A stretch of DNA of 47,060 nucleotides from Pseudomonadota bacterium (GTDB lineage: Bacteria; Pseudomonadota; Alphaproteobacteria; Caulobacterales; Caulobacteraceae), in NCBI GenBank assembly GCA_023390245.1, contig JAEWDF010000009.1:1-47060 (forward strand), in the 5' to 3' direction. A model generated the notes under the pieces. It searched no databases. It saw only the letters and a list, made by a program, of their open reading frames with translations, and was not told the DNA's origin. This document shows positions 25,790 through 33,692 of this stretch, piece by piece. A program made the position numbers and the translations under genes. The stretch's first letter is position 1, and every line of letters starts with the position of its first letter.

Positions 25790-26229
25790 CACCATGTCCC
25801 GGTGTTGGGCATGGAGGCCCAGGGCTCGGCCGGCGCCAGGGGATCGCCCTCCTGCAACAGCTCGATGGAGATGCCGTCGGGCGAACGGACGAAGGCCATG
25901 TTGCCGTCGCGCGGCGGCCGGTTGATGGTGACGCCGCCGTCCATCAGCCGCTGGCAGGCGGCGTAGACGTCATCGACCTTATAGGCCAGGTGGCCGAAGT
26001 TGCGGCCGCCCTGATAATCCTCCGGGTCCCAGTTGAAGGTCAGCTCGACCTCGGGGCAGCGCTCGGCCCTGGATTGCTCCAGGTTCTTGGGCGCGGCCAG
26101 GAAGACCAGGGTGAAGCGGCCCTTCTCGTTCTCGGTGCGGCGCACCTCCTGCAGGCCCAGCAGGTCGCAATAGAAGTGCAGCGAGGCGTCGAGGTCCTTC
26201 ACCCGGACCATGGTGTGCAGATAGCGCAA
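25789..26229 (-). CDS. gloA: lactoylglutathione lyase (glyoxalase I)
   Basis: This VOC-fold metalloenzyme of 146 residues isomerises the methylglyoxal-glutathione hemithioacetal to S-lactoylglutathione. The metal ligands expected for glyoxalase I are present: His5 (MRYLHTMVRV), Glu62 (VELTFNWD), His80 (NFGHLAYKV) and Glu123 (SIELLQ). The length fits the Ni-type bacterial enzymes, such as E. coli GloA, slightly extended at the C-terminus. It overlaps the following lipoprotein gene by one base or so. A zinc-finger protein gene lies upstream on the same strand. Confidence 0.94.
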   Translation of the reverse strand: MRYLHTMVRVKDLDASLHFYCDLLGLQEVRRTENEKGRFTLVFLAAPKNLEQSRAERCPEVELTFNWDPEDYQGGRNFGHLAYKVDDVYAACQRLMDGGVTINRPPRDGNMAFVRSPDGISIELLQEGDPLAPAEPWASMPNTGTW

Positions 26230-26305
26230 GACGATCTCCGTGTCGGGGAGGCGCGGAACAGCCTCCCATATAGCGGGCTCGTGGCGAAAGCGCGACCGTG
26301 CGGCG

Positions 26306-26545
26306 TCAGTGCGCCTCGGGCGCGCGGGCGGCCGGGCTCAGATATTCGTTCTCGTCCTTCGGATGGGCCGACAGGACGAAGCGGCGGTCGCAATAACCGC
26401 ATTCGATGAAGTCGTCCTCACCCATGTCCATATAGACCAGCGGGTGGCCCAGGGCCCCGCCGCCGCCGTCGCAGGCGACGCGCTTGGTCGAGACGACGAT
26501 CTCTTCGGGCGCCGGAACGGCGACATCGGGGTGGCGGGGCGGCAT
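26306..26545 (-). CDS. zinc-finger domain protein (zf-CHCC, NDUFS6-like)
   Basis: The protein has 79 residues with the zf-CHCC pattern: CDGGGGALGHPLVYMDMG, then ECGYCDRRF. The Cys, His and Cys-x2-Cys ligands bind one zinc ion, as in the mitochondrial complex I subunit NDUFS6. Alphaproteobacterial members are thought to be associated with NADH dehydrogenase, but no nuo gene is in the window. I chose the ATG at 26545; an upstream in-frame ATG at 26584 is possible. It lies between gloA and the divergent ABC ATPase gene. Confidence 0.85.
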   Translation of the reverse strand: MPPRHPDVAVPAPEEIVVSTKRVACDGGGGALGHPLVYMDMGEDDFIECGYCDRRFVLSAHPKDENEYLSPAARAPEAH

Positions 26546-26649
26546 TTTCGGCTCTTGAACTTGGCGGGAGGGCGTCGCGCGCATACCTATGCGGCCCGTC
26601 CGGCGGCGTCAAACCGCCGTATGACCCGAATCCCACGACCGAAGCGCCC

Positions 26650-27627
26650 ATGACCACCGACCCGACGACCCTGCCCGACAACGCCATCGAGGTGCGGGGC
26701 CTGAAGAAGACCTACGCCGGATCGAAGAAGGCGGCGCCCAAGACGGCCCTGCGCGGCGTGGACCTGATCATTCCGCGCGGCTCCATGTTCGGCCTGCTGG
26801 GCCCGAACGGCGCGGGCAAGTCGACGCTGATCAACATTCTGGCCGGGGTGGTGAAGAAGTCCGAAGGTTCGGTGCGCATATGGGGCCGCGACATCGACAA
26901 GGAGCCGCGCGACGCCGCCGCCGCCATCGGCGTGGTGCCGCAGGAGATTGTCGCCGACGTCTTCTTCACTCCGCGCGAGTCGCTGGAGGTCCAGGCCGGC
27001 TTCTACGGCGTGCCGGCCAACGAGCGCCGCTCGGACGAGCTGCTGGCGGCCCTGGGCCTGTCGGACAAGGCCAACGCCTATGTGCGCGCCCTGTCAGGCG
27101 GCATGAAGCGCCGCCTGATGGTGGCCAAGGCCCTGGTGCACAATCCGCCGATCCTGATCCTGGACGAGCCGACCGCCGGGGTGGACGTCGAACTGCGCCG
27201 CCAGCTGTGGGAGTACGTCCGGCGCATCAACGCCGAGGGCGTGACCATCGTCCTGACCACCCACTATCTGGAAGAGGCGCAGGAGCTCTGCGACACCATC
27301 GCCATCGTCAACCGGGGCGAGGTGGTGGCCTGCGAGCCGACGCCGCAGCTGCTGCGCCGGCTTGATACGCGCAACGTCGTGGTGTCGCCCGAGAGCCCCC
27401 TGGCTGTGCCGCCCGTGCTGAAGGGCTTCGACGTGGTCGCGCGGCCGAACGGCGCCTTCGCCGTGGCCTACAAGAAGGGTCAGTCGTCGGTGGAGCAGGT
27501 CATCGCCGCCGTGCGCAAGGCCGGCGTCACCATCGCCGACATCTCCACCGAAGACCCGGACCTGGAAGACGTCTTCCTGGCCCTGACCTACGGCGACGCC
27601 TCGAAGGTCGACCCCACGCGCGACTGA
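26650..27627 (+). CDS. ABC transporter ATP-binding protein (YadG-like)
   Basis: This is a cytoplasmic ATPase of an ABC-2 exporter, 325 aa. It has Walker A GPNGAGKST (51-59), the Q-loop VVPQEI, signature LSGGMKRR (148-155), Walker B ILILDEPTAGVD (168-179) with the YadG-like ELRRQLW following, and the switch histidine in TTHYLEEA. A C-terminal domain of about 100 residues follows the core. It resembles E. coli YadG, whose partner is the YadH permease. No permease gene is adjacent, but a YadH-like one lies at 8455, about 17 kb away. The pairing is an inference from family resemblance. Confidence 0.92.
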   Translation: MTTDPTTLPDNAIEVRGLKKTYAGSKKAAPKTALRGVDLIIPRGSMFGLLGPNGAGKSTLINILAGVVKKSEGSVRIWGRDIDKEPRDAAAAIGVVPQEIVADVFFTPRESLEVQAGFYGVPANERRSDELLAALGLSDKANAYVRALSGGMKRRLMVAKALVHNPPILILDEPTAGVDVELRRQLWEYVRRINAEGVTIVLTTHYLEEAQELCDTIAIVNRGEVVACEPTPQLLRRLDTRNVVVSPESPLAVPPVLKGFDVVARPNGAFAVAYKKGQSSVEQVIAAVRKAGVTIADISTEDPDLEDVFLALTYGDASKVDPTRD

Positions 27628-27636
27628 GCCGCGCGC

Positions 27637-28122
27637 CTATTGCGGGAACAGCGGGCTGGAGGCGGCGCGCTGGCTCTCCAGGCTGCGCTTCAACTCCAGC
27701 ATCTGGTCGTGGCCGGCCTTGACCCGCTCATAGGCCCGCCGGACGGTTTCGCGCGTGGTGGCGGAGATGTCGCCGTCGTGCAGCGCCCGCTCGAACTTGC
27801 CGGTGATGAACTGCTCGCCGCTCTCCACCGTGCCGACGACGGAATCGTCATCACGAAGCAGGGCGTGCTTCAGGTCCAGGAAGGCGCGATGGGCCTTGGC
27901 CAGGATGGAGCCGCGCGCGCCCGGATCACCGCCCAGGCTGCGCACGGCCGCCTGCAATTCCTCGACCGCCAGGCGGCGCTCGTCGGCGCGGCGCTCGAAC
28001 AGGGTGCGATAATGCGGGTCCGTCGTCTCCTCGGCGGCCTCGCGATAGCCTTCCGCGCTGTCCAGCGTGGTTTCGATCAGGCCGTTCAGGATCCGGATGT
28101 CGTGGTCGTTGGGCGTGCTCAT
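27637..28122 (-). CDS. PA2169 family four-helix-bundle protein
   Basis: The protein has 161 residues and is wholly helical and highly charged. It matches the PA2169/DUF2383 family, a ferritin-like four-helix bundle: LNGLIETTLDSAEGYREAAEETTDPHYRTLFERRADERRLA in the first helices, then a second half with GSILAKAHRAFLDLKHALLRDD. Typical iron-ligand EXXH motifs are not obvious. The family is often found with general stress genes. A good AAGGAG ribosome site is present. It converges on the ABC ATPase gene with a 9-base gap and follows kynA in the same direction. Confidence 0.88.
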   Translation of the reverse strand: MSTPNDHDIRILNGLIETTLDSAEGYREAAEETTDPHYRTLFERRADERRLAVEELQAAVRSLGGDPGARGSILAKAHRAFLDLKHALLRDDDSVVGTVESGEQFITGKFERALHDGDISATTRETVRRAYERVKAGHDQMLELKRSLESQRAASSPLFPQ

Positions 28123-28188
28123 CTCGATCGCTCCTTGCGGTCGAGGATGAAACCCCCGCGCGGCGCCGGCGGTTGCCGCCCCGCGACA

Positions 28189-28986
28189 TCAAAGTTTGGT
28201 GCGCAGCGACCAAAGCTCGGGAAAGCAGCGCCGCGCCAGGGTCGCCGCCAGATAGGCCACGCCCTCAGTCCCGCCGGTGCCCCGCCGGCGGCCGATGATG
28301 CGCTCCACCGTGACGACGTGCTTGTGCCGCCAGGTCAGCAGGGCGTCGTCCAGGTCCACCAGCTTCTCCGCCAGCTGGTACAACGGCCACCATCGCTCGG
28401 TGTCGCGATAGACTTCCAGCCAGGCGGCCTCGACGGCCTCGGACGGCTGGTAGGGCTGGGTCACGTCGCGATTCAGCACCTCGACCGGGACCGGCAAGCC
28501 GGCGACCGCCAGCTGGGCCAGGGCGTCGTCGTAGAGACTGGGTTCGGCCAGGGCCGCGCTGAGCGCCGCGTGGGCGTGCGGCCGACCCTCGTGATATTTC
28601 AGGAAGGACGCGTCCTTCAGGCCCAGCATGGCCTCGAACCGGCGGAACTGATCGCTCTGGAAGCCGGAGGAGGACCCCAGCACGCCCCGGAACTTCAGAT
28701 AGTCGGCCGGGGTCATGGTCGACAGGATGTCCCAGCTCTGGGTCATCACCGCCTGGATGCGGCTGACGCGGGCCAGGCTCTTGTAGGCGGGAACGAGGTC
28801 GCCGGCGCGGATCAGCCCCTGGGCCAGCGCCACCTCGTGCAGCATCTGCTTGAGCCACAGTTCCTTGGTCTGGTGGATGACGACGAACAGCATCTCGTCG
28901 TGCTGGTCGGACAGGGGATGCTGGGCGGCCAGCAGATCGTCCAGCGCCAGATAGCCGGCGTAGGTCATGTCGGAAGGCTGGGTCAT
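28189..28986 (-). CDS. kynA: tryptophan 2,3-dioxygenase
   Basis: This heme enzyme inserts O2 into the indole ring of tryptophan to give N-formylkynurenine. The 265-residue protein contains PLSDQHDEMLFVVIHQTKELWLK near the N-terminus, SSSGFQSDQFR in the middle, and the heme-ligand histidine in TWRHKHVVTVERIIG followed by the GTGGTEGVAYL loop. These are diagnostic for TDO. The other kynurenine-pathway genes (formamidase, kynureninase) are not in the window. I chose the ATG at 28986 (MTQPSDMTYAGYL); upstream in-frame ATGs at 28998 and 29022 are possible. Confidence 0.94.
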   Translation of the reverse strand: MTQPSDMTYAGYLALDDLLAAQHPLSDQHDEMLFVVIHQTKELWLKQMLHEVALAQGLIRAGDLVPAYKSLARVSRIQAVMTQSWDILSTMTPADYLKFRGVLGSSSGFQSDQFRRFEAMLGLKDASFLKYHEGRPHAHAALSAALAEPSLYDDALAQLAVAGLPVPVEVLNRDVTQPYQPSEAVEAAWLEVYRDTERWWPLYQLAEKLVDLDDALLTWRHKHVVTVERIIGRRRGTGGTEGVAYLAATLARRCFPELWSLRTKL

Positions 28987-29031
28987 GGCCCGTCTCATCG
29001 CCCGCCGGAGCGCCCCGCGCAAGCCGCGCCC

Positions 29032-29241
29032 TCAGCGCGGGCCGCGCTCGACCCGGCGATAGGGATAGGCGTCGCGGATGTTCGGGCCGAAGAAGCGGCC
29101 CTTCGACCGGGCGGCGCGGAAGTCGGCGACGACTTCCGGCGGCACCTGGTCGTAGTCATAGACGTCGCCGGAGACGAAGGTCACCCGCAGGCGGCGCTGC
29201 GCCTCGTCGTAGCTGAAGCGGCGGATGACGCTGGAAGGCAC
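29032..29241 (-). CDS. KTSC domain-containing protein
   Basis: This small protein of 69 residues consists of a single KTSC domain: IRRFSYDEAQRRLRVTFVSGDVYDYDQVPPEVVADFRAARSKGRFF. The family is named for its link to lysyl-tRNA synthetase and ssDNA-binding proteins, but its function is unresolved. Translation starts at GTG with GGAG nine bases upstream. It is separated by 19 bases from the DUF3597 gene and probably shares a transcript with it and with kynA. Confidence 0.86.
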   Translation of the reverse strand: MPSSVIRRFSYDEAQRRLRVTFVSGDVYDYDQVPPEVVADFRAARSKGRFFGPNIRDAYPYRRVERGPR

Positions 29242-29260
29242 GACCGCCGCTCCATCGTCG

Positions 29261-29644
29261 TCAGTCGCGCAGCGAGGCCGGAACCTGGCCGCCGTTCTCG
29301 GCCAGTTTTCGCCAGACGGCCTTGGACAGGGCGATGTTCTGTTCGGCCGAGCCGTGCGGGCCGGCGTGGACGTTCAGCTCCTCAGCCAGCGACTTGCGGG
29401 CCTCCAGGCTGGAATCGAGGTCCAGCAGCTTCAGCAGGTCCACGATCGAGGTGCGCCAGTTGCCGCCCCCGCCCTTGGACGCCGCCAAATCGCTCAACAC
29501 CGCCTCGACATCGACCGTCTGCGCGGCCGGCGCGGGCGAGGCCGGGGTCACGGGCGACGGAGCCGGCTGCACGGGCGCCGTGCTGGGCGCCGCCTTCGGC
29601 TTGTGGCCCGTGATCTTGTTCCAGATTGAAGAGAAGACGCCCAT
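29261..29644 (-). CDS. DUF3597 domain-containing protein
   Basis: The protein has 127 residues. It begins MGVFSSIWNKITGHKPK, followed by a Pro/Ala-rich linker (20-42). The DUF3597 helical domain covers residues 45-127, with DVEAVLSDLAASKGGGGNWRTSIVDLLKLLDLDSSLEARKSLAEELN. Family members often carry LysM or BON neighbours; here only the C-terminal domain is present. Its role is unknown. It lies upstream of the KTSC gene and downstream of a glutathione transferase gene on the same strand. Confidence 0.88.
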   Translation of the reverse strand: MGVFSSIWNKITGHKPKAAPSTAPVQPAPSPVTPASPAPAAQTVDVEAVLSDLAASKGGGGNWRTSIVDLLKLLDLDSSLEARKSLAEELNVHAGPHGSAEQNIALSKAVWRKLAENGGQVPASLRD

Positions 29645-29697
29645 GGCTCGAACTCCGATGAAAACCGACTCCCTAAATGCCGCGGACCGGCGAAGGT

Positions 29698-30399
29698 TCA
29701 GGGGCGCGCCGGGATCTCCAGCCCGCGCTGCACCGCCGGCCGCGCCAGGCCGCGCTCCAGCCAGGCGGCGACGCGCGGGAAATCCTTGAACCCGACCAGA
29801 TCGCCCGCCTCGTAGAAGCCGATCAGGTTGCGCACCCAGCCCAGGGTGGCGATGTCCGCGATGGAATAGTCGCCGACGATCCAGTCCCGGCCCTCGAGCC
29901 GGGCCTCCAGCACGCCCAGCAGGCGGCGGCTTTCAGCCGCGTAGCGGTCGCGGGGACGCTTGTCCTCGTAATCCTTGCCGGCGAAGCGGTGGAAGAAGCC
30001 GACCTGGCCGAACATCGGCCCGATCGCCGCCATCTGGAACATCAGCCACTGGATCGTCTCGTAGCGCATCGCCGGGTCGGGCGAGAGGAACTGGCCGGAC
30101 TTTTCCGCCAGGTAGATCAGGATGGCGCCGGATTCGAACAGCGCCAGCGGCTTTCCGCCCGGCCCGTCGGGGTCGAGGATGGCGGGGATCTTGCCGTTGG
30201 GGTTCAGCGACAGATACTCCGGCTCCCAGCTCTCGTTCCTGGTGATGTCGACCAGGTGCGGCTCATAGGCCAGGCCCGTCTCCTCCAGCATGATCGACGC
30301 CTTCACTCCGTTGGGCGTGTTCAGCGAATAGAGCTGGATGCGGTCCGGATGGGCGGCGGGCCAGCGGCGGGTGATCGGGAAGGCGGACAGGTCGGTCAT
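29698..30399 (-). CDS. glutathione S-transferase family protein (YfcG-like)
   Basis: The protein has 233 residues. The N-terminal thioredoxin-like domain contains IQLYSLNTPNGVKASIMLEETG, the LNPNGKIPAI cis-proline segment and the FESGAILIYLAEK glutathione-binding motif. The C-terminal all-helical domain includes YSIADIATLGWVRNL. The TPNG start of the first helix is typical of the YfcG/YghU group, which act as disulfide reductases or conjugating enzymes on glutathione. The ATG at 30399 has an AAGGAA ribosome site; longer upstream frames are not convincing. It is divergent from the YegP-like gene. Confidence 0.9.
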   Translation of the reverse strand: MTDLSAFPITRRWPAAHPDRIQLYSLNTPNGVKASIMLEETGLAYEPHLVDITRNESWEPEYLSLNPNGKIPAILDPDGPGGKPLALFESGAILIYLAEKSGQFLSPDPAMRYETIQWLMFQMAAIGPMFGQVGFFHRFAGKDYEDKRPRDRYAAESRRLLGVLEARLEGRDWIVGDYSIADIATLGWVRNLIGFYEAGDLVGFKDFPRVAAWLERGLARPAVQRGLEIPARP

Positions 30400-30561
30400 G
30401 CGGAAATTCCTTCGACGTGTCCCTCCTATGTGGCGCGGCCGGACCGTTCCGCAACCGCATCGGTTGCGGCCGCTCGCAAGCTTGTGTCTGGCGCCGGACA
30501 CGGCGGCGCCGCAGCTTGGCCGTGGCCCGTGTCGGGCCGCGCAATCGGAGACAGAACCCCC

Positions 30562-30735
30562 ATGGCCCACAAGTTCGAGGTCTATCAGGACAAGGCCGGC
30601 GAATATCGCGTGCGCTTCAAGTACAATTCCGAGATTATATTCTCGACCGAAGGCTATTCGGACAAGTCGGGCGCCAAGCGCGCGATCGAGTCGATCAAGA
30701 AATACGTCGCCGACGCGCCCGTCGAAGAGGCTTGA
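30562..30735 (+). CDS. YegP/DUF1508 family protein
   Basis: This small protein of 57 residues consists of one YegP-type beta-beta-alpha repeat: FEVYQDKAGEYRVRFKYNSEIIFSTEGYSDKSGAKRAIESIKKYV. Most bacterial YegP proteins have two such repeats; this is the single-repeat form. Function is unknown; the family often appears in stress regulons. A GGAG sits eleven bases before the ATG. The gene converges on rimM, and the two stops are 6 bases apart. Confidence 0.88.
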   Translation: MAHKFEVYQDKAGEYRVRFKYNSEIIFSTEGYSDKSGAKRAIESIKKYVADAPVEEA

Positions 30736-30741
30736 TCGACC

Positions 30742-31272
30742 TCAGCCCGGTTCGCGCTCGCCGACCTCGTTCGGGCGGATCGCCCTCAGCCAGCCGTCGG
30801 CGGGCCGGACCTCCGGCACCGCCTCGCGCGTGAAGGGGAGATACCAGGTCGGGCCGCCCTCTGCCGGGATGATCTCCAGCATGTCCGAGGCGCCGAAGTT
30901 CTGCACCGTCTTCACCGTGCCGATCACGGCGTCGGACGCGTCGCGGGCCTCCAGGCCGACCAGGTCGGTCAGATAGAATTCGTCCTCGTCCTCCGGCGCC
31001 GGAAAGCGGTCGCGCGGGACGTGCAGTTTCAGGCCGCGCATGGCGTCGGCCTCCTCCTTGGTGGCGACCTCCCTGGCCCGGCCCACCACGCCGTTCTTGT
31101 CCGGCCGCGCCGAGGTCAGCGTCAGGCCGACCGAGCCGTCGGCGCGCAGCAGCGGGCCATACTGCGTCAAGGCCATCGGATCGGCGGTGAAGGCGGTGAT
31201 CCGCACCTCGCCCCGTACGCCGAAGCCGCCGCCGACCTGGCCGACAAGGATCAATCTGCTGTCGTTGCTCAT
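30742..31272 (-). CDS. rimM: ribosome maturation factor RimM
   Basis: RimM binds ribosomal protein S19 and helps maturation of the 30S head. The 176-residue protein has the N-terminal beta-barrel (VGQVGGGFGVRGEVRITAFTADP) and the C-terminal PRC barrel (FYLTDLVGLEARDASDAVIGTVKTVQNFGASDMLEI...WYLPFTREAV). It follows rpsP with a terminator-like hairpin in the gap. In most bacteria trmD and rplS come next; here the next gene is the convergent yegP-like gene, so the usual operon is broken at this point. Confidence 0.95.
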   Translation of the reverse strand: MSNDSRLILVGQVGGGFGVRGEVRITAFTADPMALTQYGPLLRADGSVGLTLTSARPDKNGVVGRAREVATKEEADAMRGLKLHVPRDRFPAPEDEDEFYLTDLVGLEARDASDAVIGTVKTVQNFGASDMLEIIPAEGGPTWYLPFTREAVPEVRPADGWLRAIRPNEVGEREPG

Positions 31273-31323
31273 GGCGTCCCCAAGGATTGCGAGCCGGTGA
31301 TAGCGGCAAAGCCGCCGTTCCGC

Positions 31324-31359
31324 ACAAAAGAAAAGCAGCGCCCGCGAAGGCGCTGCTTT
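31324..31359 (-). terminator. terminator or attenuator between rpsP and rimM
   Basis: The stem AAAGCAGCGCC/GGCGCTGCTTT (31332-31342 with 31349-31359) is followed on the minus strand by TTTTCTTTTG. It lies 24 bases after the rpsP stop. It probably ends or reduces ffh-rpsP transcription before rimM. Confidence 0.8.
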
Positions 31360-31382
31360 CCAAAACCGGAGCGGCGAAGGGC

Positions 31383-31922
31383 TTAGCCTTCGGCCTTTTC
31401 CTCGGTCGCTTCGGCGGCCGGAGCCTCCTCGGCGGGCGCTTCGGCGGCGGGGGCTTCCTCAGCCGGCGCTTCCTCGGCGGCCGGAGCGTTCTTGGCGGCT
31501 TCCGCCTCGGCCTTGGCGGTCGCAGCGGCTTCAGCGGCTTCGGCCTTGGCGGCGGCTTCGGCTTCCAGGCGGTCGGCTTCGCGCTGGGCGCGCTCGGCGG
31601 CGCGTTCCTGCGCCTTCTTGCCCGGCTCGGCCTTCTGCGGGTTGTTGCTCTGCGTCCACTTCACCTTCTGGCCCAGCGTCTCGTCCTGCGACAGGAAGCG
31701 AGCGACGCGGTCGGTCGGCTGGGCGCCCTTGGCCAGCCATTCCGAGATGCGTTCGACCTTCAGGGTGACGCGCGGCTGGGCGCCGTCCTTGGGCAGCATC
31801 GGGTTGTAGGCACCGACCTTCTCGATGAACTTGCCGTCGCGCGGCGAGTGCGAGTCGGCGATCACGATGTGGTAGTAGGGGCGCTTCTTGGCGCCGCCGC
31901 GGGCCAGACGAATCTTCAGCAT
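31383..31922 (-). CDS. rpsP: 30S ribosomal protein S16 with long C-terminal extension
   Basis: S16 is an essential small-subunit protein. The first 85 residues are a standard S16 domain (MLKIRLARGGAKKRPYYHIV, SPRDGKFIEKVGAYNP, RVTLKVERISEWLAKGAQPTDRV). The protein then continues to 179 residues, about twice the usual length. Residues 96-145 form a charged Ala/Glu/Arg helix, and 146-179 a tandem Pro-Ala-Glu-Glu tail (APAEEAPAAEAPAEEAPAAEA). Extended S16 proteins are known in alphaproteobacteria, but their function is unclear. It lies directly downstream of ffh with a 24-base gap. Confidence 0.96.
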   Translation of the reverse strand: MLKIRLARGGAKKRPYYHIVIADSHSPRDGKFIEKVGAYNPMLPKDGAQPRVTLKVERISEWLAKGAQPTDRVARFLSQDETLGQKVKWTQSNNPQKAEPGKKAQERAAERAQREADRLEAEAAAKAEAAEAAATAKAEAEAAKNAPAAEEAPAEEAPAAEAPAEEAPAAEATEEKAEG

Positions 31923-31946
31923 TTCAGATCTCTTTCTAGGAAGTCG

Positions 31947-33470
31947 TTATTTCTTGGGAGGGAAGCCCGGCAGGCCTGGAAGGCCTCCCGGAAGTTGTCC
32001 GCCGCCCAGGCCGGCAAGCCGCTCCTGGACCGCTTTCAGTTCGTCGGCGCTGGGTTCCGGCATCTTGCCGCCGCCCAGGGCCTTCAGACGCGCCATGTCC
32101 GGCCCGCCCATTCCACCGCCGCCGAGACCGCCCAGCATGGCGGCCATCTGCTGCATCTTCTTGGGTCCGCCGCGCGCCATCGACTTGACCACGTCGGCCA
32201 TCTGGCGGTGCTGCTTCAGGACCCGGTTGACGTCCTGGACCTCGACGCCGGCGCCGGCGGCGATGCGCTTCTTGCGGCTGGCGTTCAGCAGGTCCGGCTT
32301 CTTGCGCTCGGCCTTGGTCATCGAGGAGATGATGGCTTCCTGGCGCAGGATCATGCGGTCGTCGATGCCGCTGTCGGCCATCTGCGACTTCATCTTGGCC
32401 ACGCCGGGCAGCATGCCCATGATGCCCTGCAGACCGCCCATCCGCTTCATCTGCTGAAGCTGGCCGGCCAGGTCGTCCAGGTCGAACTGGCCCTTGGCCA
32501 GCTTGCGGGCCATCTTCTCGGCCTTGGCTTGGTCCAGATCCTGGCTGGCCTTCTCGACCAGGGCGACGATGTCCCCCTGACCCAGGATGCGGCCGGCGAC
32601 GCGGCGGGCGTCGAACACGTCCAGCGCATCGACCTTCTCGCCCGAACCCAGATATTTGATCGGCAGGCCGGTGACGGCGCGCATCGACAGCATGGCGCCG
32701 CCGCGCCCGTCGCCGTCGGCGCGGGTCAGGACCAGGCCCGTCAGCGGCAGGCGCTCATGGAAGGCCTTGGCGGTGCGCACCGCATCCTGGCCGGTCAGGC
32801 TGTCGGCGACCAGCAGGGTCTCGACCGGCTTGGCGATGTCGGCGACCTCGGCCACCTCCGCCATCAGGGCCTCGTCCAGCGTGATGCGCCCGGCGGTGTC
32901 CAGGATCAGGACGTCAAAGCCCTGGAGCTTGGCCGATTGCAGCGCCCGGCGGGTGATCTGGACCGCGCTCTCGCCCTGGACGATCGGCAGGGTGGCGACC
33001 TCGATCTGCTTGCCCAGCGTGGCCAGCTGTTCCATCGCGGCCGGACGGCGCGTGTCCAGCGAGGCCATCATGACCTTCTTGCGATCGAACTTGGTCAGGC
33101 GCAGCGCCAGTTTGGCCGAGGTCGTGGTCTTGCCCGAGCCTTGCAGGCCGGCCATCAGCACCACGGCGGGCGGATTGGCGTTGGTGTTGAGCGGGACCGG
33201 CTCTTCGCCGCCCAGCATCTCGATCAGGCCGTCGTAGACGATCTTGACTACCTGATCGGCCGGCTTGACCGAACGGATGACCTCTTCACCGGTGGCGCGC
33301 TCGGTGGCGAAGCTGATGAAGTCCTTGACGACCGGCAGGGCGACGTCGGCCTCGAGCAGGGCCACGCGCACCTCGCGCATCGCCTCGGCCACGTCCTTTT
33401 CGGACAGGGCGCCGCGCCCGGTGATCCGGTCGAAGACGCCTGTCAGCCGCTCGTTCAGAGCCTCGAACAT
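31947..33470 (-). CDS. ffh: signal recognition particle protein Ffh
   Basis: Ffh is the GTPase of the signal recognition particle and delivers nascent membrane proteins to FtsY. The protein (507 aa) has the N domain (1-95), the G domain with GLQGSGKTT (108-116), DTRRPAA, DTAGR and TRADGDGRGG (canonical form TKLDGDARGG), and the Met-rich M domain (about 325-440) that binds signal peptides and SRP RNA. A Gly/Pro-rich tail (GGLGGGGMGG, LPGGLPGLPGFPPKK) follows. A GAGGT ribosome site is five bases before the ATG. The order ffh-rpsP-rimM is conserved. Confidence 0.97.
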   Translation of the reverse strand: MFEALNERLTGVFDRITGRGALSEKDVAEAMREVRVALLEADVALPVVKDFISFATERATGEEVIRSVKPADQVVKIVYDGLIEMLGGEEPVPLNTNANPPAVVLMAGLQGSGKTTTSAKLALRLTKFDRKKVMMASLDTRRPAAMEQLATLGKQIEVATLPIVQGESAVQITRRALQSAKLQGFDVLILDTAGRITLDEALMAEVAEVADIAKPVETLLVADSLTGQDAVRTAKAFHERLPLTGLVLTRADGDGRGGAMLSMRAVTGLPIKYLGSGEKVDALDVFDARRVAGRILGQGDIVALVEKASQDLDQAKAEKMARKLAKGQFDLDDLAGQLQQMKRMGGLQGIMGMLPGVAKMKSQMADSGIDDRMILRQEAIISSMTKAERKKPDLLNASRKKRIAAGAGVEVQDVNRVLKQHRQMADVVKSMARGGPKKMQQMAAMLGGLGGGGMGGPDMARLKALGGGKMPEPSADELKAVQERLAGLGGGQLPGGLPGLPGFPPKK

Positions 33471-33516
33471 TCACTACCTCATGTGGCGCAGGTGAAACGG
33501 CTCCATACGACAACGG

Positions 33517-33544
33517 CCCCTGTGGACGATCACGTCGACAGGGG
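33517..33544 (-). promoter_or_regulatory. leader hairpin upstream of ffh
   Basis: The arms CCCCTGTGGAC and GTCGACAGGGG pair with one mismatch around a six-base loop, about 45-75 bases upstream of the ffh start. The remainder of the interval 33471-33692 shows no gene. The hairpin may lie in the ffh 5' untranslated region or be the end of the upstream transcript; no T-run follows. Confidence 0.4.
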
Positions 33545-33692
33545 GTTCTCGCCGGGCTCGTCCATCAAGAAGATGGGGTCGTCCCGGTGGAGACGCGAGG
33601 TTCACTTGCGTCGGAAGCGGCGGCTTATGGCGGAAAAGCGGGGGAAAGGCAACCGGAGTCGCGGCCAGAGCCTTTCCACCGCCCGCGACGCG

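Noticed and set aside
33471..33692. Possible SRP RNA gene next to ffh
   Set aside because: No GGAAG tetraloop domain or other conserved SRP RNA motif was found; only a simple hairpin is present.
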